A stretch of DNA of 64,000 nt from Burkholderia sp. PAMC 26561 (GTDB lineage Bacteria > Pseudomonadota > Gammaproteobacteria > Burkholderiales > Burkholderiaceae): positions 1,426,001 to 1,490,000 of the forward strand of contig NZ_CP014307.1 in NCBI RefSeq assembly GCF_001557535.2, in the 5' to 3' direction. The position numbers and the translations under genes were made by a program. Shown piece after piece: positions 35,660 through 44,950 of this stretch. The notes below the pieces were generated by a model. It was not told where the DNA came from, searched no databases, and was given only the letters and a program-made list of their open reading frames with translations. Position 1 is the stretch's first letter, and every line of letters starts with the position of its first letter.

Positions 35660-37004
35660 CCTGCGTTTGCGCTTGCTGCTGTGGCTGCTGTTGCCGCTTA
35701 CGGTGTACGTGTTCGCGGCCGGGTTCATGGCGCGTGAAAGCGCGCAGAAAACGGCGAGCCTGATTCAGGACAACGCGCTCCTTGCGTCCGCCCGGGTCAT
35801 GGCAGGCGATGTCAAATGGGACGACAGCGACCTGCACGCCGACATCTCGCCGAGCGCCATCGAAATCCTGAGTTCGCCCTATGGCGACCGCGTGTTTTTT
35901 CGCATCCGGGTGATCGACGGTCCTCCGATTGCGGGAACGTCCGATCTCGAGCAAGTCGAGCCGGCCACGTCGCCGGGATGGTATGACACGCAAGTCGATG
36001 GCCAGCCGGTGCGCGCGGTATCGATCATTCGCCCCATGTATGACTCGGGCGAGAGCAAGCGCATCCTGGTGTCGGTCGGCAGGACCGAGCTGGAACGCGA
36101 CGCGCTCGCGGCCGACCTGTGGCGGCCGCAATTGCTGCATTTCGCGGAGATCATCGGGATTGCCGTCGTGCTGGTGTGTGTGGGCCTGACCTTCGAATTA
36201 AGGCATTTGATGGCCTTGACCAAGGACGTGCGCGATCGCGCGCCGAGCGAGCTCGTCCCCTTGCGTTCGGCGCATCTGCAAAGTGAATTGCGGCCTATCG
36301 TCGATGCCATCAATCAATGCATTGCGCGCATCGAGCGTCAGACGGCCATGCAGCGCCGTTTCATTTCCCATGCCGCACATCAGTTGCGAACGCCGCTGAC
36401 GCTGCTCGGCGCACAGTTGCAATATGCGCGCCGGCATGACGATCTTGCGACGGTCAAGGAGACCTTGTCGGCCATGCACAAGAGCAACGGCGCACTGGTT
36501 TCGTTGACCAACCAGTTGCTTTTGCTGGCGCAGGCCGAGACCGCAGACTACAGTCATTTCGAAGGTGAGTGTGTCGACCTGCGCGAAGTCGCGACGACGG
36601 TCATCGAAGAATTGGCGCTGCTTGCGGAGCGTCGCGAGATCGAGCTCTCGGCGCAGCTCGCCGACAACACGTTCCTGCTGGGCAATGCGCGCCTGCTGTC
36701 CGTGCTGGTTTTCAATCTCATCGATAACGCCATTCGATACACGCCGCCATCAGGACACGTTTCGCTTCTGATCGAGCGGCGTGACAAGTCGATCCTGCTG
36801 CTCGTGACCGACGATGGTCCGGGCATTCCAGCCGATGTTCGCGACCGTGTATTCGAGCCTTTCTTCAGAGCGTCTGCCGAGGAGGGCAGTGGACTGGGTC
36901 TTGCCATCGTGCGAGAGATCGTGCGGGCGCATCGTGCGCAAATTCGCATGGACGATGGTCCTGGCGGGAAGGGACTTGCCGTGCACATCGAATTTTCAGC
37001 TTGA
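35649..37004 (+). CDS. tctE: Sensor histidine kinase (TctE-like)
   Basis: 451 residues. A first membrane helix (LLLWLLLPLTVYVFAAGFM), a periplasmic sensor domain of ~120 residues (2CSK_N type) and a second helix (~167-187) lead to HisKA (FISHAAHQLRTPLTLLGAQL) and HATPase (FNLIDNAIRYTPP, DDGPGIP, GSGLGLAIVREI). It senses tricarboxylates in characterised relatives. It starts inside tctD. Confidence 0.93.
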   Translation: MTNSLRLRLLLWLLLPLTVYVFAAGFMARESAQKTASLIQDNALLASARVMAGDVKWDDSDLHADISPSAIEILSSPYGDRVFFRIRVIDGPPIAGTSDLEQVEPATSPGWYDTQVDGQPVRAVSIIRPMYDSGESKRILVSVGRTELERDALAADLWRPQLLHFAEIIGIAVVLVCVGLTFELRHLMALTKDVRDRAPSELVPLRSAHLQSELRPIVDAINQCIARIERQTAMQRRFISHAAHQLRTPLTLLGAQLQYARRHDDLATVKETLSAMHKSNGALVSLTNQLLLLAQAETADYSHFEGECVDLREVATTVIEELALLAERREIELSAQLADNTFLLGNARLLSVLVFNLIDNAIRYTPPSGHVSLLIERRDKSILLLVTDDGPGIPADVRDRVFEPFFRASAEEGSGLGLAIVREIVRAHRAQIRMDDGPGGKGLAVHIEFSA

Positions 37005-37028
37005 GGGGCAGGAAGTCGCACAAGAAAA

Positions 37029-37055
37029 AACGCGCGGACTCGATGGCCGCGCGTT
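37029..37055 (-). terminator. Intrinsic terminator of zwf
   Basis: AACGCGCGG-N9-CCGCGCGTT. On the minus strand the hairpin is followed by TTTTTTC, so it ends zwf transcription. It may also stop tctE readthrough. Confidence 0.85.
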
Positions 37056-37085
37056 CGTTGTACCAGACGAAGGCTTTTCAGCGCG

Positions 37086-38561
37086 TCAGCTTTCTTCAGC
37101 CCACGCCATGTTTTCCCGCGCCATCAATGCCGACGATGCCGCCGGTCCAAACGTCCCCGCCGTATAAGTACGTGGACGATCGTTCAGTTCTTTCCAGCCA
37201 TCCAGAATGGGTTCGACCCACGCCCACGCCGCTTCGAGTTCGTCACGGCGCATGAAGTGCGTCAGGCGGCCGCGCATCACATCGATAAGCAAACGCTCGT
37301 ACGCTTCCGCGCGACGCTCGGTGAACGCCTGTTGCAAATCGAGGTTCAGGTTCACGGGCAGCATATGCATGCCGCTGCCGGGTTCCTTCGCGAGCATTTG
37401 CAGCTGGATCGATTCCTCGGGTTGCAACTGGATGATCAGACGGTTGCCGTAATTACGCGGACCGCTCGGGATGATCGAAAACGGCAGGTCGGCGAATTCG
37501 ATCACGATTTCCGATTGTTTCTTCTGCAACCGCTTGCCGGTACGCAGGAAGAAGGGCACGTTCGCCCAGCGCCAGTTGTTGATATGCGCGCGAATGGCCA
37601 CGAAGGTTTCCGCGCGGCTGTCCGCCGGCACGTTGTCCTCTTCCATGTATCCCTTCACCGGCTCGCCGCCGATCGCGCCCGGGCTGTACTGGCCGCGCAC
37701 GGTGTCGCGGGCAATATCGGCGACCGTCATCTTGCGCAGCGAGCGCAGCACCTTGAGCTTTTCATCGCGTACGGCGTCCGGATCGAGCGATACCGGCGGC
37801 TCCATGGCCACGATGCACAACAGTTGCAGCAAGTGGTTCTGCACCATGTCGCGCAACGCGCCGGTCTGGTCATAGAAGCCCGCACGGCTGCCGACGCCCA
37901 CTGTTTCGGCCACGGTGATCTGCACGCTCTTGATGTACGGCGCTTGCCACAATGGTCCGAAGATCGCATTGCCGAAGCGCAGCACCATCAGGTTCTGCAC
38001 CGTTTCCTTGCCGAGATAATGGTCGATGCGATAAATCTGCGCTTCGGCGAAATGACGTCCCACGGATGAATTGATCGCCTGTGCCGACGCGAGATCATGG
38101 CCCAGCGGTTTTTCCAGCACGACGCGCGAGTTTGCGTCGACGAGACTGGACGCCGCGAGGTTGTCGCAGATGGTCGTGAAGAGTTCCGGTGACGTCGCGA
38201 GGTAAAACACGCGACACACGTCCTTGCGCGCCACTTCAGCGAGGTTCAGATAGTCGCCCGGCTGATCGATGTTGATGCGCACGTATTCAAAGAGGCTCAG
38301 GAACGTGTCCCACGATTGCGGGTCGAGCGCTTTGGCGTCGACGAACGGTTTCGATTGTTCCTGCACGAACTGTACGTACTGCTCGCGCGACCAGTCACGG
38401 CGGCCAATGGCGATGATGCGTGTTTGCGGGGGCAGGTTGTCATGCAAGTGCGCCATATACAGCGCGGGCAGAAGCTTGCGTGCGGACAGGTCGCCGGCGC
38501 CGCCGAAGATGATCATGTCGACCGGAAGGTCGGGCGCAGCTGAAGGAGTTTGAGTGGTCAT
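37086..38561 (-). CDS. zwf: Glucose-6-phosphate 1-dehydrogenase
   Basis: 491 residues from the ATG at 38561 (the frame extends to 38594). The Rossmann start reads IIFGGAGDLSARKLLPALY. The active-site motif is RIDHYLGKETVQNL, and the catalytic His lies in DMVQNHLLQLL. It converts glucose-6-phosphate to 6-phosphogluconolactone and supplies NADPH. It is a single gene, convergent with tctE, with its own terminator. Confidence 0.96.
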   Translation of the reverse strand: MTTQTPSAAPDLPVDMIIFGGAGDLSARKLLPALYMAHLHDNLPPQTRIIAIGRRDWSREQYVQFVQEQSKPFVDAKALDPQSWDTFLSLFEYVRINIDQPGDYLNLAEVARKDVCRVFYLATSPELFTTICDNLAASSLVDANSRVVLEKPLGHDLASAQAINSSVGRHFAEAQIYRIDHYLGKETVQNLMVLRFGNAIFGPLWQAPYIKSVQITVAETVGVGSRAGFYDQTGALRDMVQNHLLQLLCIVAMEPPVSLDPDAVRDEKLKVLRSLRKMTVADIARDTVRGQYSPGAIGGEPVKGYMEEDNVPADSRAETFVAIRAHINNWRWANVPFFLRTGKRLQKKQSEIVIEFADLPFSIIPSGPRNYGNRLIIQLQPEESIQLQMLAKEPGSGMHMLPVNLNLDLQQAFTERRAEAYERLLIDVMRGRLTHFMRRDELEAAWAWVEPILDGWKELNDRPRTYTAGTFGPAASSALMARENMAWAEES

Positions 38562-38879
38562 GGCGCGTAGGGAATCGCAGGTTGATGCAGTCAAATTTGC
38601 GCTCTGTAAGAGCGGCCTTTTACGACGCTGAGTATGTCGTTATACCAGTTACGCCTGGATCGGGCTTTTATGGCAATGTTGAAGGCGGTGTACGTAATAC
38701 CGTAGCTTGCCGGATGAATATTTCAAGAATACGAGAGATAAAGCGTCCGGGCGGTCGGGATAAGCGCTTCGGTTCCGGCTGTGCAGACCAGTGTAGGTAG
38801 ACGGGCCGACCTTGGCAACCTGCTTGCGATTCGAGCGGACTCGCATACGGTTGGCCGTGCGCGCCCGCAGAAAAACACC
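38562..38879. other. Intergenic region between zwf and the HAD gene
   Basis: About 318 bp with no credible gene. It holds the zwf promoter and the 3' flank of the HAD gene. An imperfect repeat of GTAAGAGCGGCC/CTTTTACGACGC character near 38605-38635 is noted without interpretation. Confidence 0.5.
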
Positions 38880-39587
38880 TTAAATCCAGCCGCTTTCCCT
38901 GAATACGTCAAGCACCTTGTCGAGCGTGGGAACGATTGCATCGGGGACGTAATCGGGCAACAGCGTCCGGCCGGTTCGCCGGTCGACCCAGATGCATCGG
39001 AAGCCGATTTCACGCGCGGCCGCGTGGTCCAGATGCGGACTCGCGCAGATATGAACCACGTCGTCCTTGCTGACTCCCAGCGCCCGGTATGCATGATTGA
39101 AAATGACAGGCGAGGGCTTGTACGCGCCCGCCTGCTGCGCCGTGATGACCCGGTCGATGCACCCGTCCAGTTGCGCCACATTGCCGGCGATAATGTCGTC
39201 GTCCGTATTGGAGACGATGCACAAATTGAAGCCTGCATCCTTCAGCGCCTGGAGCGTCGCGACCACTTCCGGAAACGGCGGCATGGCAGAGATGCTGCCC
39301 GTAAGCACTTCGATATCCGATGCTTGCGCCGGCAATCCCAGTTCGGTCATCGCAAGCCGCAACCCGTCGCCTGCGACTTCACGAAACGAGCGATGCGGTG
39401 TTAGCTGCTCCAAGTGATGCTCGTGCCGGTCATATACATCGATCAGTTCATCGACGTCCGTTCCGCTTTCACGCTGTTTCGCGAGGATCGTCGAAACTGC
39501 GGCGCGCAGGCCCTCGTCCCATTGGATCAGCGTGCCGTAGCAGTCGAAGGTCAGCCAGATTGGCCGCGATGTTTGCTTGAGGTTCAT
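38880..39587 (-). CDS. HAD-family hydrolase, (S)-2-haloacid dehalogenase-like
   Basis: 235 residues from the ATG at 39587; the longer open frame to 39737 has no homology. The HAD motif I carries the nucleophile Asp in LTFDCYGTLIQWDEG; motif II is CIVSNTDDDI; motif III Lys is in GAYKPSPVIF; motif IV is HICASPHLDHAAAREIG. This matches type II 2-haloacid dehalogenase-like hydrolases, but the tryptophan and aromatic residues that define halide binding cannot be judged here. It may be a general phosphatase or dehalogenase. Confidence 0.85.
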   Translation of the reverse strand: MNLKQTSRPIWLTFDCYGTLIQWDEGLRAAVSTILAKQRESGTDVDELIDVYDRHEHHLEQLTPHRSFREVAGDGLRLAMTELGLPAQASDIEVLTGSISAMPPFPEVVATLQALKDAGFNLCIVSNTDDDIIAGNVAQLDGCIDRVITAQQAGAYKPSPVIFNHAYRALGVSKDDVVHICASPHLDHAAAREIGFRCIWVDRRTGRTLLPDYVPDAIVPTLDKVLDVFRESGWI

Positions 39588-40021
39588 TGTTTGGGTCCGT
39601 GGTCCAGGAGATCGACTTGAACACAGTTTCGAGTTTGGTGGTTCAGCTTGCAAGCGCGTTGCATTAGCCTCGGAAATACCGGATGCGCCCGTCGCCGATA
39701 TGTTCGTATCTAAAGGCGAGATCATCAAGGCCTGCAAGAAGCGATCTGCAAAATTCGCCGAGCCCTTGAAGCCTGCCTGTCAGGGCTCGGCGCAACTTCC
39801 TCAAGCCACGAAATATCCGTAGGGCGCATCGAGAAGCGGTGCCGGCACTTCCTCTGCGCACGGACGGTCTCATGGCCGAACTCTTTAGGTAGAAGACCCA
39901 TTCTCGTTGGGTGCCGCTTGCAAAATCAGTCGCGCGTACCAAAAACATTTTCGTCATAATCACGAAAATCGCTCAAGCAGTCTTTGCAATAAAGCTGTGT
40001 ACTTTCAGTTGTCTTGGCCCA
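39588..40021. other. Intergenic region HAD / LysR
   Basis: About 434 bp between divergent genes. Contains an 11-bp inverted repeat CGCCGAGCCCT (39756-39766) / AGGGCTCGGCG (39782-39792) and the LysR-type site at 39948-39970. No gene is supported; short open frames here lack ribosome sites. Confidence 0.55.
39948..39970. promoter_or_regulatory. LysR-type operator candidate
   Basis: ATTTTCGT-N7-ACGAAAAT, perfect 8-bp arms with a 7-bp spacer, 52 bp upstream of the lysR start. Interrupted dyads of this size just upstream of the gene are the normal autoregulatory sites of LysR proteins. Confidence 0.6.
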
Positions 40022-40930
40022 ATGATCAAACTCGATGACCTGCTTATCTTCGTGACGGCCGCAGACAGCGGCAGCCTGTCGGCGGCCGCGCGTCAACTCA
40101 ATTTGACGCCGTCGGTGGCAAGTGTCGGGCTCAAGCGGCTGGAAACGGAACTGGGCGTCAGGCTGCTCGCGCGTTCGACGCGCAGCTTGCGGCTTACACC
40201 GGACGGCGAGCGCTATCTGCAATACGCCCGCAATGTCATGGGCGAAGTTGAGGCAGGGCGGCATGCGGTGGCGCGAGGCCGCAAGGCGATAGGAGGGACG
40301 GTATCGTTATCGATTCCATCCGACCTTGGACGCCACAAGCTGGCGCCCTGGCTCGATGAATTCCAGGAAAAACATCCCGACGTCACGCTGCAGATGCGGA
40401 TTGGCGATCGTGTCACCAACATGTTCAGCAACCCCGTCGACCTTGCGGTCCGATATGGGACGCCCGAGGATTCAACGCTGATTGCATTGCCGTTGGCGCC
40501 GGAGAACAGGCGGGTGTTGTGCGCGTCGCCCGCGTATTTATCGAAGCATGCTTACCCGCTCGTCCCCGAGGACTTGCTCAAGCATAACTGCCTGCGCTTT
40601 TCGCTAAGCGATACCGTTCATGACCATTGGACGTTTTATTCCGATGGCGAACCGGTGTCGGTGAATGTACGCGGCAATCGCAGCAGCGATGACGGAGAAC
40701 TGGTCCGCCGATGGGCGGTCGCCGGACAGGGTCTCGCGTATAAATCAAGAATCGATGTGCTTGCCGATCTGCGTAGCGGCGCGCTTCAGGCTTTGTTGAC
40801 CGAGCTAGAAGGCGAGAGCGCGCCGCTGAGCCTTGTGTGTGCGCATCGGCTGATGCTTTCTCCCACGATCAACGCATTGCGCGATTTCTTGCAACAGCGG
40901 ATCGCGCTTTATTTAGCGGGACCCGCCTGA
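40022..40930 (+). CDS. LysR-family transcriptional regulator
   Basis: 302 residues from the ATG at 40022. The HTH is at ~1-60 (IFVTAADSGSLSAAARQLNL, then TPSVASVGLKRLETELG and LLARSTRSLRLTPDGERYL). The effector-binding domain follows (VSLSIPSDLGRHKLAPWLDE, VDLAVRYGTPEDSTL). It is divergent from the HAD gene and convergent with the gntP-type permease (10 bp gap). The target is probably the HAD gene or itself; the inducer is unknown. Confidence 0.9.
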   Translation: MIKLDDLLIFVTAADSGSLSAAARQLNLTPSVASVGLKRLETELGVRLLARSTRSLRLTPDGERYLQYARNVMGEVEAGRHAVARGRKAIGGTVSLSIPSDLGRHKLAPWLDEFQEKHPDVTLQMRIGDRVTNMFSNPVDLAVRYGTPEDSTLIALPLAPENRRVLCASPAYLSKHAYPLVPEDLLKHNCLRFSLSDTVHDHWTFYSDGEPVSVNVRGNRSSDDGELVRRWAVAGQGLAYKSRIDVLADLRSGALQALLTELEGESAPLSLVCAHRLMLSPTINALRDFLQQRIALYLAGPA

Positions 40931-40940
40931 AGCAACTTGT

Positions 40941-42311
40941 TCAAACCACTGCCGCCAGCCCCAGCGTGAAGATCAGCGCGGTCACGGAGATGATCGTCTC
41001 GCAGACGGTCCACGTCTTGAAGGTCTGCGTCACCGTCATGCCGAAGTATTCCTTCACCAGCCAGAAGCCACCGTCGTTGACATGCGACAGGATCAGCGAA
41101 CCTGCGCCCGTTGCAAGCACCAGCAGTTCGGGGCGTACGCCGGTCGCGGTCGTTGCGGCCGCTGCCGCTATCGGCGCAATGATGCCCGCCGCGGTGGCCA
41201 TGGCGACGGTGGCAGAACCGGTCGCTACGCGAATCAGCGCGGCCACGAGCCATGCAAGGATCAGGAGCGGCACGTGCGCACCGGTCGCGACATCCACGAT
41301 CGCCTTTGAGGCACCGCTGTCGATCAGGATGCGGCCGAAGCCCGCACCTGCGCCCACTACAAGCGTGATGCTTGCCGTAGGTGCGAGACACTCGTTAGTG
41401 AATTTCAGAATCGAGTCGCGATTGAAGCCGCGTGCGGAGCCGAACGTATAAAAGCTCAACAGCACTGCGAGCAGCAGCGCCATGTCTGGATGACCGATCA
41501 AACGCAACACGTTGTTCAGTGTCGACTTGGCCGGTGCGATCAAATCCGCCCAACTGCCGATCAGCATCAGCAACACAGGCAACAGAACCGTCAACAGCGT
41601 GATGCCGAAGCTGGGCAATTTCTGCGCGGCACGTGCTGCGTCCTGTTCGATGAACTGCTTCGCCATCGGGTTGACGCCTTCCAGCACGACGAACTTCGCG
41701 ATCAGTTTTGAGAACAACGGACCCGCAATGATGGCCGTGGGAATGCCGACGATCAGCGCGTAGAAAATCGTATGCCCGATGTCCGCGTTATACGCGGTCA
41801 CTGCAAGCAGCGCGGCGGGGTGCGGCGGAATCAGGCCGTGCACGACTGAAAGACCCGCGACCATCGGAATCCCGACGCGGATCATCGACGTGCCGGTGCG
41901 TTGCGCGACGTTGAACGCAATTGGAATCAGCAGCACGAAGCCGACTTCGAAGAATACGGGCAAGCCGACGAGAAACGCGATACACATCATCGCCCAGTGC
42001 ACATTCTTCGGGCCGAACAAATCGATCAGCGTGCGGGCAATGCGTTCGGCGCCACCGGACTCGGCCATCATCTTGCCGAGCATGGTGCCCAGGCCAACGA
42101 CAATCGCAATGTGTCCGAGCGTCCCGCCAACGCCGGTCTCGAATGACTTGAGAATCGACGTCATCGGCATCCCGACGGCAAGCGCGAGCGCAACCGACAC
42201 CACCATCAACGTAATAAACGGATTGAGCTTGAAACGCGCAATCAGCACGACCAGCGCGATAATCGCGATCAACGCGTAGACAAGTAACAGACTTCCCTGG
42301 ACAGTCGCCAT
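40941..42311 (-). CDS. GntP-family gluconate/sugar-acid permease
   Basis: 456 residues from the ATG at 42311 with GGAG upstream. Twelve or more hydrophobic helices; GntP motifs include GGTLGHIAIVVGLGTMLGKM, GLIPPHPAALLAV and LILSHVNDGGFWLVKEYFG. The family imports gluconate, D-glycerate, D-serine and related hydroxy or amino acids with protons. It is last in a leftward group with a porin and a SelA/DgaE-like lyase, suggesting uptake of an amino sugar acid or hydroxyamino acid. The porin-permease gap has a hairpin, so separate transcription is possible. Confidence 0.92.
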   Translation of the reverse strand: MATVQGSLLLVYALIAIIALVVLIARFKLNPFITLMVVSVALALAVGMPMTSILKSFETGVGGTLGHIAIVVGLGTMLGKMMAESGGAERIARTLIDLFGPKNVHWAMMCIAFLVGLPVFFEVGFVLLIPIAFNVAQRTGTSMIRVGIPMVAGLSVVHGLIPPHPAALLAVTAYNADIGHTIFYALIVGIPTAIIAGPLFSKLIAKFVVLEGVNPMAKQFIEQDAARAAQKLPSFGITLLTVLLPVLLMLIGSWADLIAPAKSTLNNVLRLIGHPDMALLLAVLLSFYTFGSARGFNRDSILKFTNECLAPTASITLVVGAGAGFGRILIDSGASKAIVDVATGAHVPLLILAWLVAALIRVATGSATVAMATAAGIIAPIAAAAATTATGVRPELLVLATGAGSLILSHVNDGGFWLVKEYFGMTVTQTFKTWTVCETIISVTALIFTLGLAAVV

Positions 42312-42340
42312 GGAGGCTCCAAGATATCGATCGGAGGAGG

Positions 42341-42369
42341 GCCGGGCCAAGCGGAATGCATGGCCCGGC
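42341..42369. terminator. Hairpin between gntP-type permease and porin genes
   Basis: GCCGGGCC-N13-GGCCCGGC, perfect 8-bp arms, directly after the porin stop on the minus strand. No T-run. Probably terminates or attenuates porin transcription before the permease. Confidence 0.55.
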
Positions 42370-42377
42370 GTGCTGGA

Positions 42378-43493
42378 TTAGAACTTGTGGCGAATGCCTG
42401 CGACGGCCACGATCTGGCCGTTGTTGCTCGACGGATTCGTGACGCCTTCAACCCAAGCCTTCGCGCCGGACGAACGCTGGTAGATGCCGTTCAGATAAAC
42501 ATCGGTGGTCTTCGACAGGAAATACTCGCCGCCCAGTGCGAGCTGGTTGTAGTGCGCATTCGCCGCCGTGGCCGAACTGCTGTTCTGGCTCGTATAGATA
42601 TAGCCGAGTGACAGCAACGTGGCCGGCGTGAACTGATAACGCACGCTTGCTTCGTAGTTCGCGAAGCGCAGGCTGCCGCCCGTCAGCAGGTCGAAGTGCG
42701 AGTTCGTATAGAGCAGCGCGACCGTCGCCGGTCCGAATGCATAGGCACCGCCCGCGCCCCAAACCTGGTTGCGCGCGACGTTGCTGATGATCGACGAGCT
42801 GGTGCTGTAGTAGTTGTCGGACGGCGCCGCACCGGCCGTGTTCGATGCAGGACGATTCACGAGCGAGTAAGCGGCATCGAGACGAACGGGGCCGGCAGCA
42901 TAGTCGGCGCCTACGCTCCATGCACGGTTGTTCGCGAAGTCGCCGGCGGTATTCGAGAACGCGTACATGGCATTCGCCGTCAAACCGGCAATCGTGGGCG
43001 TGGTGTACTTGACTGCGTTGCTCGTGCGATACGTGTTGTTCAGGTCGTCATTGTCATAGATGGCGTTTCCATACTGGCTCAGCGCGCCGACGCCATTGAT
43101 CTGCAGGTTCGACAGGTAATCCTGCGCGCTGTTGTACTGGCGCCCAAGCGTGATCGATCCCGCTTTGTTGTTGCTCAGCGCCACCCATGCGCTGCGGCCG
43201 AACATGCGTCCGCCCTGACCCGATGCACCGGATTCGAGACTGAAACCATTTTCGAGTTTGAACGACGCCTTGTTGCCGCCGCCCAGGTCTTCAGTGCCCA
43301 GCAGACCCCAGCGTGAACCCTGGACGTTGCCTTGCGTCGCCTGATAGGCGCTGCTGCCTTTTTGATTGTTGGTGTAGGTGAAGCCTGCATCCACGATACC
43401 GTAGAGCGTCACACCGCTTTGCGCAAAAGCGGCATGCGCGAAGCTTCCGGTCACGGCGACGGCGATCGCCGTGCGAAGAATCTGCTTGTGCAT
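42378..43493 (-). CDS. Gram-negative porin (OmpC-like, betaproteobacterial)
   Basis: 371 residues from the ATG at 43493, with AGAGGAAA upstream. The signal peptide ends AHAAFAQ. The mature start QSGVTLYGIVDAGFTYTNNQ, GSRWGLLGTEDLGGGNKASF and FKLENGFSLESGASGQGGRM are standard for Burkholderia trimeric porins. The C-terminus ends AVAGIRHKF with the final Phe. It would admit small hydrophilic substrates for the adjacent permease. Confidence 0.95.
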   Translation of the reverse strand: MHKQILRTAIAVAVTGSFAHAAFAQSGVTLYGIVDAGFTYTNNQKGSSAYQATQGNVQGSRWGLLGTEDLGGGNKASFKLENGFSLESGASGQGGRMFGRSAWVALSNNKAGSITLGRQYNSAQDYLSNLQINGVGALSQYGNAIYDNDDLNNTYRTSNAVKYTTPTIAGLTANAMYAFSNTAGDFANNRAWSVGADYAAGPVRLDAAYSLVNRPASNTAGAAPSDNYYSTSSSIISNVARNQVWGAGGAYAFGPATVALLYTNSHFDLLTGGSLRFANYEASVRYQFTPATLLSLGYIYTSQNSSSATAANAHYNQLALGGEYFLSKTTDVYLNGIYQRSSGAKAWVEGVTNPSSNNGQIVAVAGIRHKF

Positions 43494-43640
43494 CTGGGTT
43501 TCCTCTGGTCGAAAGAAGGCGCCCGCCGATGAATTTTTGTTATCTTCGGAAGGCGTAAGGATTACTAAGCGTGCAAAGTGAAACAACGCCGGAAATCAAT
43601 CCGGCGCAGCGGTCATACAAAGAAAGCGTGAAAAAAAAGC

Positions 43641-44837
43641 TCAGTCCGGCCAGTTGCGTCCGGAAAGACGCCGTGCATCGCGTTGATGGAACGGTGTGAT
43701 CAAAGGTTGCGCTGCGCGTTGTGCGCGCTCGAGCTCTGCAAGCAGGCGTTCAAGAACGATACGTTCCTGTCCAGAATGCAGATTGCACGGATCGATAAAA
43801 AAGAAATTCAGCTCGGCTTCATGGTCGCGAACGATCACGGGAATGCTGCCCGCCGGAGGATGCGACAGGGCATCGGCGAGATCCCATGCACTGATACGCG
43901 CGTCGCGTGAATCGATGGAAAGCTTCAGGCGGTCGAGCGGATTGCCGGTCGGATCGGCATCGATTTCAGCGCGGATGCCGGGACGTCCGGCGAGGCCGGT
44001 GATCCACAGATCGAGGTAAGTGCGCTCGCGTGCGCGCACCGCCGCATGATCGCGATGCTGCCATTGTTCAAGCGCGGCGATCGCGCCCGCGATGCCTTCC
44101 TTGCCAACCTTCATGCCGCGGCCTATGCCGCCATTCTGGAAATACGCGGCACGTACCAGCGTTTTTTTGCCTGCCACAATCCCGGCAGTCAAACCGCCGA
44201 GAAACTTGTGCGCCGAATACAGCACGAGATCGGCGCCGGCCGCGATGAAGCGCGTGAGGTCGTACTCGGAAGCTGCATCGACAATGACCGGCACGCCCTT
44301 CGCATGCGCTTCGGCGATAAACTCTTCGAGCTGGATCAGCCCGAACTGCACGGTGTGGTGCGAGACCACGTAAAGCGCTGCGGTAGTGCGTTCGGTGATG
44401 GCCGATGCGAGCTGGTACCCATGCGCTTCGGTGGCGGCGCCCACGGGCACGACGCGGGCGCCGGCCAGGCGGATCGCCTGATCGATGGGTGCGCCATAAT
44501 TGACGAGGTGGCCCGTCTGGATGACGACCTCGTTGCGCAGACCGCTCGTGTCGGGAAGACGCTCGATCAGGCCGACGTCGTCGCCGGTCATGGTCGCGGC
44601 AATGGTGAGGGTGATCGCCGCTGAACACGACGCCGTCACGTAGCCGCTTTCGCTGCCGCAAGCCTGGGCGATCGCGGCCGATGCCTTGCGCTGCAAATCA
44701 TCGATCTCGACGAACTGCGGCAGGATCGAAGCCACGGCTTCAATGACCGGCTGCGCCACGATGGACGCGCCAAGACTTGTCATCGTGCCGTTCACGTTGA
44801 TGACCGGGCGCAGACCCAGGCGAGAATAAAAATCCAT
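43641..44837 (-). CDS. SelA/DgaE-like PLP-dependent enzyme (aminotransferase class V-type fold)
   Basis: 398 residues. N-terminal LGLRPVINVNGTMTSLGASI, then GYVTASCSAAITLTIAATMT; the PLP lysine is Lys211 in LVLYSAHKFLGGLTAG. This family includes selenocysteine synthase SelA, but without a SelB/selC context the better match is D-glucosaminate-6-phosphate ammonia-lyase (DgaE) and related beta-eliminating enzymes. A GGAGCC ribosome site precedes the ATG. It is divergent from an IclR regulator and near a RidA-like gene, which would fit an enamine/imine-forming lyase. The substrate is unknown. Confidence 0.85.
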   Translation of the reverse strand: MDFYSRLGLRPVINVNGTMTSLGASIVAQPVIEAVASILPQFVEIDDLQRKASAAIAQACGSESGYVTASCSAAITLTIAATMTGDDVGLIERLPDTSGLRNEVVIQTGHLVNYGAPIDQAIRLAGARVVPVGAATEAHGYQLASAITERTTAALYVVSHHTVQFGLIQLEEFIAEAHAKGVPVIVDAASEYDLTRFIAAGADLVLYSAHKFLGGLTAGIVAGKKTLVRAAYFQNGGIGRGMKVGKEGIAGAIAALEQWQHRDHAAVRARERTYLDLWITGLAGRPGIRAEIDADPTGNPLDRLKLSIDSRDARISAWDLADALSHPPAGSIPVIVRDHEAELNFFFIDPCNLHSGQERIVLERLLAELERAQRAAQPLITPFHQRDARRLSGRNWPD

Positions 44838-44950
44838 CGTGCGGCTCCTGATGTTCCTTTATTATGGAACATATGTTGTAATTGTGTATTAGATTAGCAT
44901 ACGATCTGCCTGCGTCAACTAGACAAAAACAATCAGCCTGAAGGAGCGCA

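Noticed and set aside
43641..44837. Selenocysteine synthase (SelA) assignment for the PLP enzyme
   Set aside because: No selB, selC or selD nearby, and the neighbours (GntP permease, porin, RidA) point to catabolism; the DgaE-like branch is preferred.
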